A stretch of 64,000 nucleotides of DNA from Lolium rigidum (taxonomy: Eukaryota > Streptophyta > Magnoliopsida > Poales > Poaceae), in NCBI RefSeq assembly GCF_022539505.1, contig NC_061514.1, positions 218,945,837 to 219,009,836 on the forward strand. The letters are read 5' to 3'. Below are positions 26,549 to 37,089 of the stretch, in pieces (within the stretch, counting starts at the first letter, position 1; every line of letters begins with the position of its first letter). The notes beneath the pieces were generated by a model. It searched no databases, had not been told where the DNA came from, and saw nothing but the letters and a program-made list of their open reading frames with translations. A program made the position numbers and the translations under genes.

Positions 26549-27371
26549 ATGGAGGGAAAAATATTTTTAGGTCTAGGACGCGTCATTTTATGTGCTAAAT
26601 ATTTTCCGTTTCGCGCGTTGGCGGACGGGTGCACGCGCGCGCCCGGTACGGCCGTACCGCATGTCCCGCTGGCCCCGTTTTGCGCAGTTGGCGAAGTAAA
26701 CGGATCCAAAAAGTCGAGCGGAGCCGCGTGGCGTCATTTTATGTGTCCTAGTAACCACTTCAAAAGACGGAATTGGGACGGACGGGTGCACGCGCGCGCC
26801 CGGTACGGCCATACCGCATGTCCCGGCGGCCCCGATTTGCGCTGTTGGCGAAGTAAACGGAGCCAAAAAGTCGAGCGGAGCCGCGTGGCGTCATTTTATG
26901 TGTCCGAGTAACCACTTCAAAAGACGGAATTGGGATACGGCAATTATCTTGAAAAACCCTTCACGAATAGGGCTATCACGTCCGGAGTTCTATGGCTTTT
27001 AGGGGAAATGAGTAGGAAACGGCCCGTATCACCACATAGTTTGTCGTAACGAGGCCATATTTGGCACATGCGTGGGCCCTAGGATGGGAAGCAAGGCCCG
27101 GTCGCGGATTTCCAATCCGAACCACGGGAAACGGTTTTTCCATTTTCGGGGTGCCGGAAGGGCCTTTTTTGTGAAGGAGCTACATGGTGCGCATTTTAGT
27201 GTTGCGCGAGACCTCCGCGCAGCGGTAGGATACCTCCTACGCACCACCTATCACATGTCATATGCGCGTGGTAGCCATCTGGGAATCCCTCCCGCTTCCT
27301 GCGGTGTCCCGCCGAATCCGCTAGAAACTGACCGGATTTGAACTGGGGCCACACTTTCCTTCGCTCAATAA
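26549..27371 (+). repeat. Long monomer with a 156-bp internal duplication
   Basis: This unit is about 823 bp long. Its first third, from ggacgggtgcacg to aaagacggaattggga, is repeated from about 26777, making a local partial duplication found only once in the array. Confidence 0.8.
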
Positions 27372-30041
27372 ATGGAGGGAAAAATATTTTTAGGTCTAGG
27401 ACGCATCAATTTATGTGTTAAATGTTTTCCGTTTCGCGCGTTGGCGGACGGGTGCACGCGCGCTCCCGGTACGGCCGTACCGCATGTCCCGGCGGCCCCG
27501 TTTTCCGCAGTTGGCAAAGTAAACGGAGCCAAAAAGTCGAGCGGAGCCGCGTGGCGTCATTTTATGTGTCCTAGTAACCACTTCAAAGACGGAATTGGGA
27601 TACGGCAATTATCTTGAAAAACCCTTCACGAATAGGGCTATCACGTTCGGAGTTCTATGGCTTTTAGGGGAAATGAGTAGGAAACGGCCCGTTTCACCAC
27701 ATAGTTTGTTGTAACGAGGCCATATTTGGCACGTGCGTGGGCCCTAGGATGGGAAGCAAGGCCTCGGTCGCGGATTTCCAATCCGAACCACGGGCGACGG
27801 TTTTTCCATTTTCGTGGTGCCGAAAGGGCTTTTCTTTGTGAAGGAGCTACATGGTGCGCATTTTAGTATTGCGCGAGACCTCCGCGCAGCGGTAGGATAC
27901 CTCCTACGCACCACCTATCACATGCCATATGCGCGCGGTAGCCATCTGGGAATCCCTCCCGCTTCTGCGGTGTCCCGCCGAATCCGCTGGAAACTGACCG
28001 GATTTGAACTGGGGCCACACTTTCCTTCGCTCAATAAATGGAGGGAAAAATATTTTTAGGTCTAGGACGCGTCATTTTATGTGCTAAATGTTTTCCGTTT
28101 CGCGCGTTGGCGGACGGGTGCACGCGCGCGCCCGTTACGGCCGTACCGCATGTCCCGGCGGCCCTGTTTTGCGTAGTTGGCGAAGTAAACGGAGCCAAAA
28201 AGTCGAGCGGAGCCGCGTGGCGTCATTTTATGTGTCCTAGTAACCACTTCAAAAGACGGAATTGGGATACGAAAATTATCTTGAAAAACCCTTCACGGAT
28301 AGGGCTATCACGTCCGGAGTTCTATGGCTTTTAGGGGAAATGAGTAGGAAACGGCCCGTTTCACCACATAGTTTGTCGTAACGAGGCCATATTTGGCACG
28401 TGCGTGGGCCCTAGGATGGGAAGCAAGGCCCCGGTAGCGGATTTCCAATCCGAACCACGGGAAACGGTTTTTCCATTTTCGGGGTGCCGGAAGGGCTTTT
28501 TTTGTGAAGGAGCTACATGGTGCGCATTTTAGTATTGCGCGAGACCTCCGCGCAGCGGTAGGATACCTCCTACGCACCAACTATCACATGCCATATGCGC
28601 GCGGTAGCCATCTGGGAATCCCTCCCGCTTCCTGCAGTGTCCCGCCGAATCCGCTGGAAACTGACCGGATTTGAACTGGGGCCACACTTTCCTTCGCTCA
28701 ATAAATGGAGGGAAACTTATTTTTAGGTCTAGGACGCATCATTTTATGTGCTAAATGTTTTCCGTTTCGCGCGTTGGCGGACGGGTGCACGCGCGCTCCC
28801 GGTACTGCCGTACCGCATGTCCCGGCGGCCCCATTTTGCGCAGTTGGCAAAGTAAACGGAGCCAAAAAGTCGAGCGGAGCCGCGTGGCGTCATTTTATGT
28901 GTCCTAGTAACCATTTCAAAAGACGGAATTGGGATACGGCAATGATCTTAAAAAACCCTTCACGAATAGGGCTATCACATCCGGAGTTCTATGGCTTTTA
29001 GGGGAAATGAGTAGGAAACGGCCCGTTTCACCACATAGTTTGTTGTAACGAGGCCAAATTTGGCACGTGCGTGGGCCCTAGGATGGGAAGCAAGGCCTCG
29101 GTCGCGGATTTCCAATCCGAACCACGGGCGACGGTTTTTCCATTTTCGGGGTGCCGGAAGGGCTTTTCTTTGTGAAGGAGCTACATGGTGCGCATTTTAG
29201 TATTGCGCGAGACCTCCGCGCAGCGGTAGGATACGTCCTATGCACCACCTATCACATGCCATATGCGCGCGGTAGCCATCTGGGAATCCCTCCCGCTTCC
29301 TGCGGTGTCCCACCGAATCCGCTGGAAACTGACCGGATTTGAACTGGGGCCACACTTTCCTTCGCTCAATAAATGGAGGGAAAAATATTTTTAGGTCTAG
29401 GACGCGTCATTTTGTGTGCTAAATGTTTTCCGTTTCGCGCGTTGGCGGACGGGTGCACGCGCGCGCCCGGTACGGCCGTACCGCATGTCCCAGCGGCCCC
29501 GTTTTGCGCAGTTAGCAAAGTAAACGGAGCCAAAAAGTCGAGCGGAGCCGCGTGGCGTCATTTTATGTGTCCTAGTAACCACTTCAAAAGACGGAATTGG
29601 GATACGGCAATTATCTTGAAAAACCCTTCACGAATAGGGCTATCACGTCCGGAGTTCTATGGCTTTTAGGGGAAATGAGTAGGAAATGGCCCGTTTCACC
29701 ACATAGTTTGTCGGAACGAGGCCATATTTGGCACGTGCGTGGGCCTTAGGATGGGAAGCAAGGCCCCGGTCGCGGATTTCCAATCCGAACCACGGGCGAC
29801 GGGTTTTTCCATTTTCGGGGTGCCGGAAGGGTTTTTTTTTGTGAAGGAGCTACATGGTGCGCATTTTAGTATTCCGCGAGACCTCCACGCAGCGGTAGGA
29901 TACCTCCTACGCACCATCTATCACATGCCATATGCGCGCGGTAGCCATCTGGGAATCCCTCCCGCTTCCTGCGGTGTCCCGCCGAATCCGCTGGAAACTG
30001 ACCGGATTTGAACTGGGGCCACACTTTCCTTCGCTCAATAA

Positions 30042-30735
30042 ATGGAGGGAAAAATGTTCTTAGGTCTAGGACGCGTCATTTTATGTGCTAAATGTTTTCC
30101 GTTTCGCGCGTTGGCGGACGGGTGCACGCGCGCGCCCGGTACGGCCGTACCGCATGTCTCTGCGGCCCCGTTTTGCGCAGTTCGCAAAGTAAACGGAGCC
30201 AAAAAGTCGAGCGGAGCCGCGTGCCATCATTTTATGTGTCCTAGTAACCAATTCAAAAGACGGAATTGGGATACGGCAATTATCTTGAAAAACCCTTCAT
30301 GAATAGGGCGACGGTTTTTCCATTTTCGGGGTGCCGGAAGGATTTTTTTGTGAAGGAGCTACATGGTGCGCATTTTAGTATTGCGCGAGACCTTCGCGCA
30401 ATGGTAGGATACCTCCTACGCACCACCTATCACATGCCATATGCGCGCGGTAGCCATCTGGGAATCCCTCCCGCTTCCTGTGGTGTCCCGCCGAATCCGC
30501 TGGAAACTCATGACCGGATCGATATGAACTGGGGCCACACTTTCCTTCGCTCAATGAATGGAGGGAAAAATGTTTTTAGGTCTAGGACACGTCATTTTAT
30601 GTGCTAAATGTTTTCCGTTTCACGCGTTTGCGGACGGGTGCATGCGCGCGCCCGGTACGACCATACCGCATGTCCCGGCGGCCCCGTTTTGCACAGTTGG
30701 CAAAGTAAACGAAGCCAAAAAGTCGAGCGGAGACG
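30042..30735 (+). repeat. Eroded right edge of the array
   Basis: The unit starting at 30042 has lost about 150 bp (junction near 30308, where gaatagggc joins gacggttttt). The last unit, from 30558, stops after about 180 bp at aagtcgagcggag. Edge units also carry more private changes than the interior, as is usual for tandem arrays. Confidence 0.8.
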
Positions 30736-31249
30736 ACATTCTAGGAGAATCCTTCACCATCGAACTACCACGTTCGGAATCTTGATGTATATAGAATGGG
30801 ATAAAGCTTGCATATAATTAGTGTGTGCAAGAGACATATATAATTTGACGTAATTAACCAAACATTTTCTGATTTTTTTTATATAATTTATTAAGGATTC
30901 TAGGAGTTTCATATATCCCTATATTATTATCATTAAAGGAATGAAGGTGACACACGTTTAATTACATGATATTTTGTTTAAAAAAATATTTTAACCTACA
31001 CCAAATTATATGCATTATTGCGCATTTAATTATTATTGTTTTTCACAAAAAAGCCCCAAAAATTCCCTCCTACTTAAATAAATTGATAGAGCCAAAACCC
31101 TCCAAAACCCCAAAACTCTCCCGCCCAGCTTCTCCCGCCAGCTCCAGCGAAATGTTTTGAATCCGCCCGCCACTAACATAAGCTGGAAAGGAGGGCAAAT
31201 GTCCGAAACGCCACTAACCTAAGCTGGAAAGGAGGGATATTTCAGTCAA
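30736..31249. other. AT-rich non-coding stretch with a short direct repeat
   Basis: No gene is visible. Near the right end a phrase, cgccactaac followed by taagctggaaaggaggg, occurs at about 31168 and again at 31210. The stretch leads into the GC-rich leader of the tnpA-type gene and is a candidate promoter. Confidence 0.5.
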
Positions 31250-32533
31250 AACCCGTACGAGCTCCCTCAATTCCCCAATTCCCCTCCCACTCCGGTGAGA
31301 TACGAACCCCAATTCCCCTCCCACTCCGCTCATCCCCACCCGCCGACGGCCACCGACGAGCGGCGCTCCGACGAACGGACGAGAGGAGAGCTACCCGCCG
31401 ACGACGGCCGCGCGTGCGTAGACGCTCGCCACAAGATCTACAGGCGAGTTCCTTCCTCAACCCGACCCCTCCCCCCCTCTGCTATGGCCTTTTCTTGGCC
31501 TGCTTAGGGTTTCGTCGGCTAAGGCTAGGGTTACGGTTTGCTTGGCATGGCATGGTTAGGGTTAGGGATTTCGTGGCATGGCTTGTTTCCTTGGCTTGTC
31601 CAGGGTCAGGGTTGCTCGGCCTGTCATGGTTCTTGCTGCAACCAGTCCATGGTTGCTTCGGATCTTGCTTGGCATGTTCTTGCTGCAACCAGTCGATGAT
31701 TGCTGCGGATCTTGCCTGGCTCAGGCTCTGTAGATTTTAGATTTGGTTTTCTGCAGTCCCTATATGATTACCTGCTGCCGATCTTGCTTGCTATATGCAA
31801 CCAGCCCATGGTTGCTTCGGATCTTGATTGGCATGTGTCTTGCTGCAACCAGTCGATGATTGCTGCGGATCTTGCTTGGCTCAGGCTCTGTAGAATTTAG
31901 ATCTGGTTTACTGCAGTCCCTATATGATTACCTGCTGCCGATCAAGCTTGCTGTATGCAACCAGTTAATTAGTGATGCAGATCTTGCCTGGCGTGGGTCT
32001 CGCTGCAACTAGTCCGTGATTGTTGGGGGATTTTACTTGGCTTGGGCTTTGTAGATTGTACATCTAGTTTACTGCAGTCCATATATGATTAGCTGCTACA
32101 GATCTTTCTTGCTGCAACTAGTACATAATATGATTACTCTGTCGCGGATCTTGCTTGGTACGAGATCTTTACCAAGGCATGCCCTTTTATATTTCGTCGA
32201 TGAACATTTATATTGCCCTTTTATCCTGTGTTGATGAAACTTCTCCCAAACAAAGTTTGGTTTCCCGTTTATCCGTACATGCCTATAGCTTTATCTCGTG
32301 TACATGTCTATTGTTGTATGAAGGGATATGTCTAATGATTATAACCTCGTTATCTTCTTAGGTAATACTATCAAGGTCCGACCTACTTCAAGGAGCAAGG
32401 TGAACCAGGTGATTGTTGATCAACATGAACCTATGTTGCTTGGTTCTTTAATTGCATCCATATGTTGTATCTGCTTGTCACTAATTGTTATTCTTTTCGT
32501 GCCAGGCACATATCCAACCCATCGACATCGGGC
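31250..32533 (+). other. 5' leader and repeat-rich first introns of the tnpA-type gene
   Basis: A GC-rich leader of grass type (about 31290-31445) ends at a donor-like site, and a long intron follows. The intron carries repeats of 100-180 bp at about 31620-32160, each with a phrase like gctgcaaccagt-gatga and cggatcttgcttggct. A small upstream exon is possible at about 32362-32408. Intron 1 repeats of this kind are also seen near 37100-38020, upstream of another candidate exon. Confidence 0.55.
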
Positions 32534-35131
32534 ATGGCAAAGATCGGGAAGAAGCAGCTGGCTGGTATGCGGCTTCATCCTAACATCATCGTGTCTAATT
32601 GATGCTTTTAATCGGGTGCTCGGGGTTTTTTGATTCTCGTCCGAATATTTCGTACCCTAGGATTAAATGAAACTAAAAGCTGAAAATTGCTATGATTAAA
32701 CAATTTACCTTAGTTGTTCGAGTTGGCTTGCTTCTATGCATTTCAACCATCAATCTAATGGTTACATATTTTTCTCATACATGTAAAGAAGCGCCCCTCA
32801 CCGAGATAGAGAAGGACAGGGCTAGGACAATGATGCGGAACAACCGTGTCTTGCAGTCCCTGGGTATTCCCGCCGTAGTGTCAATATTTAGGAAGTCACG
32901 TGGTGGTCGAGGTGGAGGTGGTTCCACACTTTCAAATGATGAGTCATCTGCCATAACACAAGGCGAGAGCTCAGATTATCATCCGAGCAATGACCAATTG
33001 GTTGACCAGGAGGATGGGGAGGTTGAAGGGAGTATAGGGGAACACGTTGAGAAGGTGCATTCTGCTTATCATCTTTGGAGGGCTGGCATTACTTGTATCT
33101 ATTTTCTTATTTCTGTCTTGCTATAACCTGTGATGTAATGCCATTTTTGTTTTGCTATTTTTGCGAGGCATTGAAGGATCCCAAGAGTAGAAAGAAAAAA
33201 GGCATCTGTTAGAAAGACAAGCCCAGGGAGGAGGAGTAAGAGGTTGCAAAAGGAACAAAGTTCAATGCCTCCTGGTAGAGTGTTTGTTGATGCTCCGGGA
33301 GGGAGAAAGAGGCATCTGGAACCTGTTGCTGAGGCTCCTTCCAAAACGAGTCACCAGGAGGACATCAAGTGAAGCGCTACGCAACCAACAATGAAGATAC
33401 TCCGCCCCGCAACAATCGCAGTAGCTCACCGCAGATTGATGAAAGGATCGATGAAGGAAGCACTGTTCGCAGGGACACAAGTCCTACTGCATCTGATGTC
33501 ATGGACCATCAGCACTTTAATTCTGATGGTTTTCTTGATCCTGAGGATGATGAAGGCATGTTTTTGTTGGACAGCTGTCCACACTATCTACTGCCTTTTT
33601 TGTTTATCTTTATAAACTCTTTTGGATGTGGGTGCTGCTTTCTGACATGATCTTTGTATGTATGCTATTCAGGTGGAACCACTGCTGCAGGTGGCCGTAA
33701 AAGGAAGGGCACCGAGCTGGAGAAGATTTGCAAGGGGATGGGAGTCAAGCTTACCATTGAGATTCCTCCAGGGCTGAAACGTCCTGAGAAGCCTTTGCCT
33801 GCTGCCAAGTTTGCATCGGAGGGTGGAATGCTTTTAAGAGGCCAGATGCCACTCCTTCCGCATTTCAAGTTGTACAAGAGGGATGAGAATTTGTTGGCCG
33901 ACTTCGTTGGAAAGATGGGGGTAATCTTCTTCATCACCAGTTCATTTGTTAGATGATAGGAGTGCTTGCTTGATTGTTCATAGTTCATGATAACTAACCT
34001 CGTACTTGCCCTTGTTTGCTTTGGAGGCAAATTTCAACATGGACACAGAGTCGGAAGACATCCAGAAGGCTTGCTATGACATACTGCGGAAAGTGTCGAA
34101 GAACAGGCGCTACATCCTGAAAAGGGACTACTTCGACAAAGTACCAGCAAATGAAGTCAAGTCGCCTGTTAAGGATGTCTCAGATGAAGAATGGGAAGCT
34201 CTAACTGCTCTATGGGTAACCCCAAGACACAGGGTATGTTTTTTTGCTTCAGTTGCAGTCATTAGTGCTTGCATGGTAGACATGATGCTCATCGTTATAG
34301 TGTGCACATTGATGAATATCATGATTGTGCCCTTCTGCAGAACACATGTACCAAGAACAAGGACGATCGTCGTTGCGGTCAAATTTGGCCAAAAGAGCGG
34401 CTCTCGTAGCTATGTCGCTCATCTCGTATGCAACTGTAAGAACACTCTTACAGAATTTCCTTTTGCATCTTACTCTTGTCTCCACAAGCTTATGTTCTGA
34501 TTCTTGGTGAACATCATTTCCAGAGGGAGGAGCGCAGAGGTGAAGAGCTAGATGCAGTCGACATCTTTAAGGCAACCCATCACAACAAGAAGGATGGTTT
34601 CTCTGAGGAAGCTCTAGCTGCAATAGTAAGTGCTTGTTCATTTCACTTTTGTGAACCATTCTTGGACCTGTGCTTTTCCTGAATTGATGAATCTTTTGGA
34701 AACGGATCTCCAGGCTGATATGGAAGCTGAGATGGCTATTCCTGTGCCGGAAGGTGCACCGCCAAGGTCTGCGATCGTTGTTGTTGCAAAGGTTCTTAGC
34801 AAGGAAGCCAAGCACAACACTTTCTCGAAGAATGCTAGACTTCAGCCCGGTTCCATCGTCAAGCTCAACAAGCCCACCGTAGCTGCTGTATCGGCGCATG
34901 TTCATGACCCGGAAGCACAGCTGAAGAGGTCCCGGGAGGAAGCTGAACGGATGAAGCGACGGCTTGTCTGCCATCATGGAAGAAGCAGCTGCCCAGAAGG
35001 AGAAGCAAGCGGCAAATGAAGCGGCACAAGCTCAGCGTGACAAGGACTATATGGAGCTCCTCAAGCAGACTGAGGAAAGTGATAGTAGGCTTGCTCACAT
35101 GATGTCCATCTTCGGAGCTTCTGCGAATTAG
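32534..35131 (+). pseudogene. tnpA-type CACTA gene (Transposase_24-like), multi-exon, lightly broken
   Basis: Exon 1 starts at ATG 32534 (MAKIGKKQLA). Exon 2 begins at 32789 in phase (EAPLTEIEKDRARTMMRNNR) and ends at 33054. Later exons cover about 33178-33560 (basic, then acidic), 33672-33920 (GRKRKGTELEKICKGMGVKL), 34027-34234 (ILKRDYFDKV, DVSDEEWEALTALW), 34342-34428 (KSGSRSYVAH), 34524-34626 (AVDIFKATHHNKKDGFSEEA) and 34714-35131. The run from YFD through W-x-x-L and GSRSY to the THxxKDG-like motif is the order of the plant En/Spm Transposase_24 domain, and a charged helical tail follows. Most GT/AG sites are intact. At least three single-base frame changes (about 33200, 34375, 34965) and an early stop near 33368 break it. 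Its usual role is binding subterminal repeats during transposition. Confidence 0.75.
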
Positions 35132-35389
35132 CTTCTGCTGCTGGTCGTATCCCTTTTTGTGTCCCGCCATGGAACTTGGTCACATCCTGGCAGCGTGACA
35201 ATAACTTGGTCATATCTGTGAACTTCTTATTGCGAAGTGGTTGATCTTATAGTGAATCTGTGAACTTTCTTGACATGTTGGTGAATCTGTGAACCTGGTC
35301 ATTTCTGTCGCTGTGACTCTGCTGTGAAATTTGCAGATTTGAAATTTTGTCTTTTATATTTTGCTGTTGAATTTCCTAATTTAATATAT

Positions 35390-35830
35390 GCACTGTTGGG
35401 CTATTGTGGGCTCTTAAAAGGCCAAGGCCCAAAGTAGCCTAGAAATATATGGGCTCTTAAAAGGCTACAGCCCAACAAATAATTGACCCTAAAAAGGCTG
35501 AGGCCCAAAACCTTTGTGGACCCTAAAAAGGCCTAGGCCCAAAATCTTCATGGACCCTAAAAGGCCAAGGCCCAAAACCATAATGGAACCTAAAAAGGCC
35601 AAGGCCCAAAAGTGTAACGGACACTAAAAAGGCCAAAACCAAAAACTGTAATGGGTCCTAAAAAGGCCACGGCCCAAAACTGTAATGGGTCCTAAAAAGG
35701 CCACGGCCCAAAACTGTAATGGGTCCTAAAAGCCACGACCCAAAGCGTAATGGGTCCTAAAAGGCCACGGCTCAAAACTTTAAACGAGCCGGGCCCAATG
35801 AAAATTGGCCCAGGCCCAGTAAGTACAGCA
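35390..35830. repeat. GGCCCA minisatellite downstream of the tnpA-type gene
   Basis: About a dozen degenerate tandem units of 30-36 bp have the pattern cctaaaaaggcca-ggcccaaaac-gtaatggg. GGCCCA is the core of plant site II (TCP-type) promoter elements, so the array could act in transcription or transposase binding. That is inference. Confidence 0.8.
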
Positions 35831-35959
35831 GCTAAAAAGGCCGTTGAAAAAAAAAAGCTAAAAAGGCCAAGGTAATAAGCTAAAAAAAAGCTAAAAAGGC
35901 CAAGGCCCAACAAAGCCGAAAAATAATCAGTACTAATGGGCTCAGCCCACATAAGGAGC

Positions 35960-36259
35960 TGAATGGACCGGGCTGAATTCAGATAATGACGTTTCTAATT
36001 CGTCACAATTTTGCCACGTCGGATTGCCACGCTGGACTCGGGGGCAGGTGCCCATGACTTTTTGGGAACGTCATGCCGTCAGTGATGTTTGCAAACATCA
36101 CAAAGCTCTACGATGTTTTCAAGTGGAACGTCGCAAGCAGTCACTGCTGACTCCCAGCTTTCGACGTTTTGAAAAGTGTCACCGTAACGTCACAAGTAGC
36201 CATCAGTGATGTTTCAGTGACACCTTTTTTTGTCAACTTATGGCAGATTTCTTGTAGTG
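35960..36259. repeat. Right terminus and subterminal repeats of CACTA-2
   Basis: Reading inward from 36259 the end is CACTACAAGAAATC. Within 260 bp, phrases such as gtcagtgatgtt, aacgtc and cgacgtttt recur in both orientations, as expected for transposase-binding subterminal repeats. The next three bases (36260-36262, att) would be the target duplication; its partner is outside the window. Confidence 0.75.
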
Positions 36260-36870
36260 ATTTCACACGCTTCTAACTTCCCATTCTACCCTCGTAAAGA
36301 TGACAACAATGTCCATGTATAATTCGGTTGGTGGGGGTTCTACCCGTCATTTTTTTCGATTACCACCTCCCTAGCCCCGGAAACAAACCAAAAAAATTCA
36401 TTTCCCTCAGTCTCTCCTCTGAGACCACACCCACCGGAACTTCCCAAGTCGCTCTCTCTCCCACCTCCACGACCACCGCACCGGAACATCCCCGCTGGAC
36501 TTCCCTGGCCTACCCGAGGCCTCGCGATCGTCCTCATCCGGCTATCTGCCGGAGACGTTTCATCGATGCCGTCATCAACCGGACCGGATCATCCCCGCCA
36601 AACCTCAAAACCATATACTCATCCAGCAGTCTACCGCAGTCGCTTTAGCTGCGGTATCGTTCACCCCACAGGAGCCGCTTCGCCGGATCCGTCGTCCACC
36701 GCATCGGATCTAGCTCACCGACACCGCTGTGTATGAACCAGATCTGCTTCACCGGCGCCGTGCATGATCTAAACTCTTCTACTGTCGCTTTTCTATTGCT
36801 TGCCTGCAAGTTCTTGTTTAATCTTGGGGGAACCTGTTTGTGCTAACGACGCGCCGTTACGTTTTTGCAG

Positions 36871-37001
36871 ATGAGATGAGTAACCATGAAGGTGTAATGG
36901 CCGTCTCTCCAACCCCAAGTAGCACATGTAGTGTACTTCATCACCGGATATATCAACCCTAGGAAGATCTGCTGTGACTCCCACAGAGTGCTTCTCCTAA
37001 T
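36871..37001 (+). pseudogene. Candidate first coding exon, frameshifted, function unknown
   Basis: A strong acceptor (cgtttttgcag) precedes the exon and a gtaagt donor follows. From ATG 36876 the frame reads MSNHEGVMAVSPTPSSTCS. One base out of frame it continues as TSSPDISTLGRSAVTPTECF up to the donor. A single-base change near 36930 explains the break. I do not recognise the family. Confidence 0.4.
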
Positions 37002-37089
37002 GTAAGTCCCTTGTTTTAGCGCCATGTTCTAGGTTCAGATGCTTGTTTGTCTGAAACTCTTTAAGTTCATTCCTAGCTATGACCGTAAC

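Larger units (their letters stand above)
7488..30735 (+). repeat. 23-kb satellite-like array, about 35 units of a 667-bp monomer
   Basis: The same block recurs head to tail from 7488 to 30735. Starts of the phrase atggaggg-aaaa recur at 8141, 8809, 10143, 13860, 14527, 15864, 16531, 17198, 17863, 19203, 19871, 20538, 21877, 22544, 23212, 23880, 24547, 25214, 25883, 28038, 28705, 29373 and 30042, with steps of 665-671 bp. The consensus is CpG-rich and includes a perfect 14-bp palindrome (GGTACGGCCGTACC), a hairpin (GTAGGA-TACC-TCCTAC), a G-box next to GGGCC (cacgtgcgtgggcc) and a variable poly-T run. The last unit is cut short. The family is not one I recognise: it is not 5S or 45S rDNA and not a known cereal centromeric repeat that I recall. 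667 is not a multiple of three, so no frame runs from unit to unit. Confidence 0.95.
3075..36259. mobile_element. CACTA-2: large CACTA (En/Spm) DNA transposon, left end outside the window
   Basis: The right end at 36259 reads CACTACAAGAAATCTGCCAT inward from the end, a CACTA terminus common in grasses. It is preceded by about 260 bp of short subterminal repeats. A tnpD-type transposase lies at 3075-4214 on the minus strand and a tnpA-type gene at 32534-35131 on the plus strand, the pair expected of an autonomous CACTA. Between them lie two gene pieces and the 23-kb tandem array. The sequence directly shows the right end and both transposase genes. That everything from 3075 onward belongs to one element is inferred; two adjacent elements, or an array inserted later, are alternatives. 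Confidence 0.55.

Noticed and set aside
7750..30520. Antisense 90-codon and sense 93-codon frames in the satellite units as genes
   Set aside because: They overlap each other on opposite strands, shift or break with each indel, and carry no recognisable motif. The monomer length is not a multiple of three.
7488..30735. Tandem array as ribosomal DNA spacer, 5S array or CRISPR
   Set aside because: No rRNA coding segment or pol I promoter-like sequence is present. Unit size and structure do not fit 5S units or CRISPR repeats, and the genome is plant.
31414..31900. Frames of 66-108 codons in the leader of the CACTA-2 tnpA-type gene
   Set aside because: They consist of intronic tandem repeats read in one frame, and splice signals indicate intron here.
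36328..36648. 106-codon frame near the right flank of CACTA-2
   Set aside because: Ser/Thr/Pro low complexity in a CT-rich leader-like tract with no motif or splice support.
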